Source of the DNA: Plutella xylostella
Taxonomy: Eukaryota; Arthropoda; Insecta; Lepidoptera; Plutellidae
DNA: 64,000 nt
Assembly (NCBI RefSeq): GCF_932276165.1
Contig: NC_063993.1
Span: forward strand, 7,884,001 to 7,948,000
Direction of reading: 5' to 3'
Position numbers and translations under genes: made by a program
Notes under the pieces: model-generated
What the model saw: the letters and a program-made list of their open reading frames with translations, nothing else
Databases searched by the model: none
What the model was told of the DNA's origin: nothing
Shown: positions 58,400-64,000 of the stretch, piece after piece
Layout: every line of letters begins with the position of its first letter
Numbering within the stretch: the stretch's first letter is position 1

Positions 58400-58802
58400 T
58401 GATAAAACGGGTTTCATATAAAATTGCTGTTTTGAATTAGAGCAAATGTTGTGGAACAAAGTTTCGTGTGTGCTTAAATATACATTTACGAATACTACAA
58501 AACTATACAGAGTGTTGCAAAAGCGTTAAACTAAGTCGTAAAGGGAGCCTAAATAAGATTTCTTCTACGACTTTTGGAAATTCGAATAAAATTTACCTTG
58601 TTGGATTTAGCAATCATATTATGACAGTCACTTAAATATTAATGTAGCTCATATTCCCCTTTCAAATCAGGTGCTAACTGGATATTATTGTGTTTTAGTT
58701 TAATGACCATTTCGGTGTTATATCAAAGCACACACGAAACTTTGTTCCACAACATTTGCTCTAATTCAAAACAGCAATTTTATATGAAACCCGTTTTATC
58801 AT
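58399..58802. repeat. 77-bp perfect inverted repeat with 250-bp spacer
   Basis: Arms 58399-58475 and 58726-58802 are exact complements by eye. The spacer holds a fold-back MITE fragment. The left arm abuts the short MITE at 58321-58399. No coding content. Confidence 0.88.
58506..58600. mobile_element. Fold-back MITE fragment
   Basis: ACAGAGTGTTGCAAAAGCG, then CTAAGTCGTAAAGGG and TTCTACGACTTTTGG: the left arm of the family, inside the spacer of the 58.4-58.8 kb inverted repeat. Confidence 0.5.
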
Positions 58803-59343
58803 ACAAAACGCACGGTAACGCAACCAATCTAAAACGTAAGGAGAGAAACATTTTCTGGAAAATCAAAGCAATTTTCGCTCGTCAACGTAGAATGCTGCAA
58901 GTGACGTACCCATTTGTCTCGGGGCTAAGCAAGCGGCGGGCAAATGAAACCGTATCGGAACGAAACCGCACCCGTATCGCTCACCAACTGGGACTAAGGA
59001 CCAGTTTCTGACATGAGTAAATGGTACTAAGCTTGAACTTAAGTTTTACTCAACGACAAGTCAGCCAATCACAGCGCTGAATTCATTACTGAAGTTCTGC
59101 TTATCGGGAAGTTCTCATGTGTGAAACTGTCAGTCAGGACGTCACCGTAGTTGGAGCGATTCATATTGCAATAGTTACCATTTTGAAATGTACATAAAGA
59201 TTGTATGTGCCTCGAAGGGAGCGCGGGTGAGAATTAAAGATCACGACCTGTCAACACATATCTTAACTTCTACTATGCCATGCTTTTAGTTGGTACTTAG
59301 GTATCAACTCTTATGTTTGGTTTCACGCTAAATACATACATAT
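58803..59343. other. No gene recognised
   Basis: A 107-residue plus frame (58688-59011) starts inside the inverted repeat and has a basic tail; no family features. Confidence 0.5.
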
Positions 59344-59600
59344 ACAGGGTGTTGCAAAAAGGGTAAGCCGAAAGAGGGTGACTCAGGTGGTCATTTTGAA
59401 CAACTTTTGTTCTACGAGTTTTATAAATTAACGAAAAAAAACCTTTTCCATAGAAACGTTGTTGGTCACGTGACTTTTTGCTACGGAGAACGATTTATTT
59501 TTTTCGCGAATTTCCAAAACTCGTAGATCAAAAGTTGTACAGAATGACCCCTTGAGTCACCCCCTTTCGGCTTAGTATACCTTTTTTGTAGCAGCCTGTA
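59344..59600. mobile_element. Fold-back MITE (GGGTGACTCA family), full copy
   Basis: Long imperfect inverted repeat. The left arm runs ACAGGGTGTTGCAAAAAGGG, then AAGCCGAAAGAGGGTGACTC and TTTTGTTCTACGAG. The right arm is its complement, ending in a GCAGCCTGTA decay of the terminus. Non-coding. Best-preserved copy of the family here. Confidence 0.82.
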
Positions 59601-60200
59601 TATACGAATATGAGATTTATTAAATACAATATAACTTACTTTTACAAGAAATAAAACTAACAGTTGAGTGGAAATCAGAATCAGTCGGTATACTATACAA
59701 CCATTTATACATTGAAATAAAAAAGTCACGCAATTCGGCTCGTTACAAATGGCACTCATTAGCAGCAGTAAGGCTCAAATACCTGATGTATTCGTATAAT
59801 AAACTATCCTTATCTATTTTAAATAAAACAATAATTCACTTGAAAAAAAAGTTTCGAACTTAAATTATCTTATGATCTAAAATATCTTTCAGGCTGTTTT
59901 GGAATCGTTTTGTTTATTTTCATCAAATTTCAGTCTCAATTCATTCTCTATGCAGACTCAACAGTAATAATAAATATAAAATATTATATTTTATTAATTT
60001 ATTTTATTGCTACATACCACTCACAAGAAATGGGTGTATTTGTAGCAGGTTTGGCGTTGCAATCTCTTCACCTGGCAGGTACTTTGATGTAAGTATTATA
60101 ACGAGATAAATTTCATTTTCATTTCCCTTGAGACAGGTAGTGCAATAAAGAGCAATTACCTTCAACGTAAGAGAGCGACATGTCTCCTTTGTGCTTAGGA
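59601..60200. other. No gene recognised
   Basis: AT-rich; a weak acceptor- and donor-like pair around 59931-60088 surrounds an unrecognised frame. Confidence 0.5.
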
Positions 60201-60206
60201 GTGTGT

Positions 60207-60280
<74 letters not shown>

Positions 60281-60294
60281 GCGTGTTTGTGTGT
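60201..60294. repeat. (TG)n microsatellite
   Basis: About 94 bp of nearly pure TG, with GCGTGTGCGTG interruptions near the right end. Confidence 0.97.
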
Positions 60295-60343
60295 TTACTA
60301 GCTGACACCTGAGATAGTTGATAACTTTTCTTTATTTTGATCG

Positions 60344-60472
60344 CGGCTACATGGGTTCGTTATCGACGTAGATAAACTCGTTTAATGCAGTCGTTTAATT
60401 ACAGTGCCGTATTTATGGCGAATAGCGATACAGTGACGTTTATCTACATTGATAACAAACACGTGTAGCGGC
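60344..60472. mobile_element. MITE with GCCGCTACACGGG-type ends
   Basis: 129-bp copy of the element at 1438-1574, interior reversed. Ends GCGGCTACATGGG and ACGTGTAGCGGC. Confidence 0.72.
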
Positions 60473-61698
60473 ATCTGAATAGATTGGAGATTTTTTTGCG
60501 AAATTATTGATGCGCCTACCACTTAACCTAATATACAACACAGGACGTTGAAAATGTTGTACAGTATGCTATAAGGGGTAACTCAGTTTGTTACTGATCA
60601 AGTTTTGAAAAAATTATCTAAGTTGGAACATTAGGTGTTTCATTATTGTTTGTAACACTCTATACCGAGTCTGATTATGGGTCGTGATGACTCTTATTAC
60701 TGGAACAATTTACTCTATCCATATGTTATAACACCGTTTACGCCACCATATTATGTTTTAAATTAACTTGAAATCATTTTCTAACACAATACACTATGTC
60801 AAAAATTTGTTATATTTTTTTTTAAATAAGATAACATTGATAACTAATGTTTGCTAAACCGCAGTCTGGCAGCACCTTAATTATCTGTTAAGTTAGCCCT
60901 CTTTTGTCGCTTTTGTCACTCTCTGAAATTACGTTGACCGTCAGTTTGTAACTTTTATTCATACATAAACTAGCTTTGTTATTTAAGGCCGCAGTTATTT
61001 TAAAACAGGTTGATTTTACGGTTCCAAAGCCTAGTCTAGGCATTTAAGTATTTAAAAGCCAACAGACACTCCACTATTTTGAATAATTAAATCCACGCCA
61101 AATGTTCTCTTCACGAAGTTAACCACAGCGAAAACCGCAGAAATACTAGTAGGTATATACGGTCGAAACAGGTGCGGTATTGTCACTGCAGCCGTACACG
61201 CTACACGCTCAATTCGGGTGAGTAATGGACTAGTCGGGGAACAAATCGTGTGTCAGTAGCAGTGACGCGCCACTCGCGGATTCACTTTGCTAGCGATGAC
61301 AGCACACGGCCATTGCGATGCTATTCTACGACAGCTATCACTATCGCTATACTTTTTCGTGAAATATTTTGTCTTAATGTCTAATTCGTATAACATATTT
61401 TATCGAGCTTTGGCGGGAGCTGCGAGATAAATTACGCATTGAAGACTATGTCAAGAAACTGTGAAGAAAATTACGCGTTTTGTTTACTGTCGAATCATTT
61501 TATATTCAACCTATGACAACCATTGTACCAATTAATAAAGCCACAAATCTTCTAACCGAACTAATTAAAAAATAAGAACTCAGTGATAGAAGTGGGGTGA
61601 TATTTATTTTATCGAGACGTTTCTTTTACTCTGACACTCCAGCTAGTCCGTATTAAAATATCGTTGATTGTATGGCACTATATCCTAACTAATCCTAA
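60473..61698. other. Mostly anonymous
   Basis: A weak fold-back MITE scrap (about 60550-60660) and the CpG-bearing stretch at 61140-61450. Confidence 0.5.
61140..61450. promoter_or_regulatory. CpG-bearing stretch, possible regulatory DNA
   Basis: Richer in CpG than its flanks, with a TCAGTAG initiator-like site near 61254 and a donor-like CGG|GTGAGTAA near 61217. No believable frame and no repeat recognised. Weak candidate. Confidence 0.2.
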
Positions 61699-61905
61699 TC
61701 CTAACTAATATTATAAATGCGAAAGTAACTGTGTCTGTCTGTCTGTCTGTCTGTTACTCTTTCACGCCAAAACTACTGAACGGATTTGTATGAAATTTGG
61801 TATACATATGGTCTAGACCCTGAGAAATAACATAGGCTACTTTTTATCCCGGAATTCCCACGGGAAAACTTTTTAAGGCGAAGCGAAGCTCGCGGGAACT
61901 ACTAG
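61699..61905 (+). mobile_element. Short Helitron copy
   Basis: 207-bp copy that starts TCCTAACTAATATTAT after an A and ends CTAG before a T, with (CTGT)n inside. The flank to the left has extra TCCTAA repeats, a small local duplication of the Helitron end. Confidence 0.84.
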
Positions 61906-62039
61906 TATGAAGAATATATATCCTACTCTAGTTTTCTAACAATCGCTGGACGTTATCAGCTAGCAAGATAACTTTACGAAGCGGTAGAATAAATAAGCTG
62001 TCAAAATGTCTAACGAGAAAACTTGTATTGCAATAATTA

Positions 62040-62120
62040 CACTCATGAGCAATGCAAAAGTTCCACCTGCCATTGACGTTCCATATTATGCCACTGGATT
62101 CTTTTCATTGTTCATGAGTG
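62040..62120. mobile_element. TA-flanked MITE, short form
   Basis: 81 bp, TA on both sides, ends CACTCATGAGCAATG and CATTGTTCATGAGTG. The core CACCTGCCATTGACGTTCCA is almost that of the copy at 58321. The 71-residue frame over it is accidental. Confidence 0.82.
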
Positions 62121-62265
62121 TAATTTATTACGATGTTACAAGTTTACACAGTATAATCCTACTTTATAATTATTTCATCTACGATCACTTAAAAACGCTC
62201 TATCAAAAAAGCAAAACTTAATCTGGTTCATACGTTTCAATCATCACTAAATCAAGATTCGCAAT

Positions 62266-62349
62266 CATCAATAAATACAGCGCTGTGATTGGAGGAACGC
62301 TCATTAAACGAGTTTATCGACGTCGATAACAGACCCGTGCTGCGGCCGC
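62266..62349. mobile_element. Half copy of the GCCGCTACACGGG MITE
   Basis: Matches the right half of 1438-1574, including GTTTATCGACGTCGATAA and the end CCCGTGCTGCGGCC. The left half is missing. Confidence 0.65.
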
Positions 62350-63452
62350 TAGCATCAGGTCTAGTACAGGTTTGATAATTTGTCGAAAACTATAAACGTT
62401 TACGTTTTCTCGCATATTAAGTGGCGCCTCTAATGGAAATTATCATGAAACTTTTGACAGTTAATGTATGCAGATGACAGGAGAAAACATAAACATTTTC
62501 ATTTTCAGAAATAGCAAAACCCGTTTTAGGGCAGGGTCACATTAATGGCAATTCGGTACTTTACCCAAACTCCCGTGCTCTCTCAGTCTTTCAGCAACTA
62601 TACCTCTATGCCAAGGTGATTTCCCGGTTTATCCATGCCAGAACACTTATAAAGCGACGCGTATGACAAAGAACTGGTGGCACAGAACTGTCTAAATGCT
62701 AACAAAGGCATCTGAAACATTAGCGCTTGAGCGGGAAACGAACGTCAAACGCAGGTAGCACGGAGGATATTGTGCTCTAATAATCATGCATCTAATACTA
62801 ACAATTACCTTGTTTTATAAAGACAATTCATTTTGGGTCTTAATTAAGTCACTACTTCTTAATTTTATTATTCTTTTTGTGAAGTAGTACTCTGTCTATC
62901 TATGATTGGATGGGCTGGCTGGACATATTATTTCTTCAGTTTGTGTTTATGTTCAATTCGGATTTCTGTCAATATTTTGAGATTTCGATACTAAACTTTT
63001 TTTTTTTTTGCATGACTGTGATGCCGATGGGTGCCACATAAGGAAATAGACAATATTATAATAAGGTTGTTTTTTTAACAAACTGCATTCATAGAATTTT
63101 AATTGCGTGGATAACAAGAGAATCGACCCAGTTAAACGGGGAGTCAAAAATGAGAATAATTTTCTATAAAAAATACGTAAAAAATTAAGAGAAATTGAAA
63201 TAATAGTTCTATAATTGAATACAAAGCATTATACCTAGAATCATTGCGGCTAGGCATGTTAGGGACAAGCTTAGACCGCAAAAGTGATAGGGACGGGTCC
63301 ACCGCCACCACACTATACCTAGGTACTTCCCTAATGTTATTATTATGTTTAATATTCAACTACAAAGACTAAAAGAGAAGTGAGTACTTAGGTACTTCCC
63401 AAAGGGTTACCCGTTGGAATTCTGAGATATAAAGTAGTTTCTTGAATACGAT
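62350..63452. other. No gene recognised
   Basis: Anonymous AT-rich DNA before the long hairpin. Confidence 0.55.
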
Positions 63453-63723
63453 AAAAAACCGACTTCAAAAAACCACTAAAATGTAAGAAATAATTTAAGG
63501 TTTACACAAATTCTACTCGTATGTGACAGTACAAATATACATGAGCAGGAACTGTTCTTTTTTGATGTTGGTGCGGTGACAAAGTAATCTGAAGAAATAT
63601 GGCACCAACTTCAAAAAAGATCAGTTCCTGCTCATGTATATTTGTACTGTCACATACGAGTAGAATTTGTGTAAACCTTAAATTATTTCTTACATTTTAG
63701 TGGTTTTTTGAAGTCGGTTTTTT
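63453..63723. repeat. 122-bp near-perfect inverted repeat (27-nt loop)
   Basis: Arms 63453-63574 and 63602-63723 differ at 2 of 122 positions. Both arms share variants (ACTCGTATGTGAC, ACATGAGCAGG) absent from the copy at 35.1 kb, so one arm was copied from the other locally. Confidence 0.9.
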
Positions 63724-64000
63724 AATTATTATTTTATTTTATAGTTTTTAGTTTATTTGCAATAATTTTCAATCAAAAGTAAGGTGCAAATGATACCAAA
63801 AAGTCCTACTAATCAATACGAATCATTCAAGCCTAAACACGAAGTAGTTGCTATATACCGTTGAGGAGTTCCCCTGACTGCCTTCCGTTTCCATCATCAG
63901 ATCAGCTCAAGGTCACCATCATATTTTTTTGTTATAAGAACTATATTAACGTTCTTAATTTCATTACAATCGGTTAACATGTGCCCAAAATGAAATTCAT
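63602..64000 (-). repeat. Dispersed repeat, copy B (leaves the window)
   Basis: Reverse-orientation copy of 34662-35185, running off the window end. Its first 122 bp are also the right arm of the hairpin at 63453-63723. Confidence 0.75.

Noticed and set aside
58688..59011. 107-residue frame with basic C-terminus
   Set aside because: Begins inside a recent inverted repeat and shows no family features.
59910..60092. Possible small exon (acceptor near 59930, donor-like GTAAGTATT near 60090)
   Set aside because: The peptide is low-complexity and unrecognised; signals of this strength occur by chance in AT-rich DNA.
62006..62221. 71-residue frame
   Set aside because: Runs across a short MITE; accidental.

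Overview
The window looks like a piece of a moth or butterfly (Lepidoptera) nuclear genome. It is AT-rich, has no bacterial-style gene packing, and is full of repeat types typical of Lepidoptera: short Helitrons running from TC to CTAG, tRNA-headed SINEs, RTE-like and Jockey/CR1-like LINE fragments, TA-flanked mariner-type MITEs, and fold-back repeats carrying a 'GGGGTGACTCA' motif. I cannot name the species. I find no convincing host protein-coding gene, rRNA, true tRNA or CRISPR. The window is best read as intergenic or long-intron DNA. Two or three CpG-rich stretches (about 2.2-2.5 kb, 32.2-32.6 kb and 61.1-61.4 kb) could hold promoters or untranslated exons. All recognisable protein-coding capacity belongs to mobile elements.

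Layout. 0-13 kb: mostly anonymous DNA with three SINE or SINE-like pieces, short RTE-type LINE 3' ends (one with target duplications), and several MITEs. 13.5-14.7 kb: a 1.2 kb DNA element with 33-bp terminal inverted repeats, a 9-bp target duplication and an array of a 13-14 bp motif at both ends; a mariner-type MITE sits inside it. 15-25 kb: MITEs, fold-back repeats and a perfect 27-bp hairpin. 26.06-29.71 kb: a 5'-truncated Jockey/CR1-like LINE with a (TAAA)n tail, broken by a Helitron, a frameshift and a stop codon. 32.2-34.0 kb: a promoter-like stretch, an 18-bp hairpin, and a 1,027-bp DNA element with 24-bp inverted repeats and an apparent 4-bp duplication. 34-41 kb: dispersed repeats, then largely anonymous DNA. 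41.15-43.85 kb: a MITE followed by a 2.4 kb element with 25-bp inverted repeats and TA flanks, which has swallowed a decayed RTE-like LINE. 44.5-46.7 kb: a SINE and a 5'-truncated LINE end with a 12-bp duplication.

49.54-53.89 kb holds the one near-intact element: a Ty1/copia retrotransposon on the minus strand with identical 179-bp LTRs, a 5-bp target duplication (TCTCC), a polypurine tract, a primer site matching the anticodon region of initiator tRNA-Met, and one 1,302-residue Gag-Pol frame. The RNase H region appears to lack about 15-18 residues. 54-64 kb: more MITEs, a 77-bp perfect inverted repeat around 58.4-58.8 kb, a long TG microsatellite, two Helitron copies, and a 122-bp near-perfect hairpin at 63.45-63.72 kb joined to a repeat that leaves the window.

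The best candidates for something undescribed are the three non-coding DNA transposons at 13.5, 33.0 and 41.4 kb. Their terminal repeats are unrelated in sequence, but all share one design: long TIRs plus many copies of a short private motif in both orientations near the ends.
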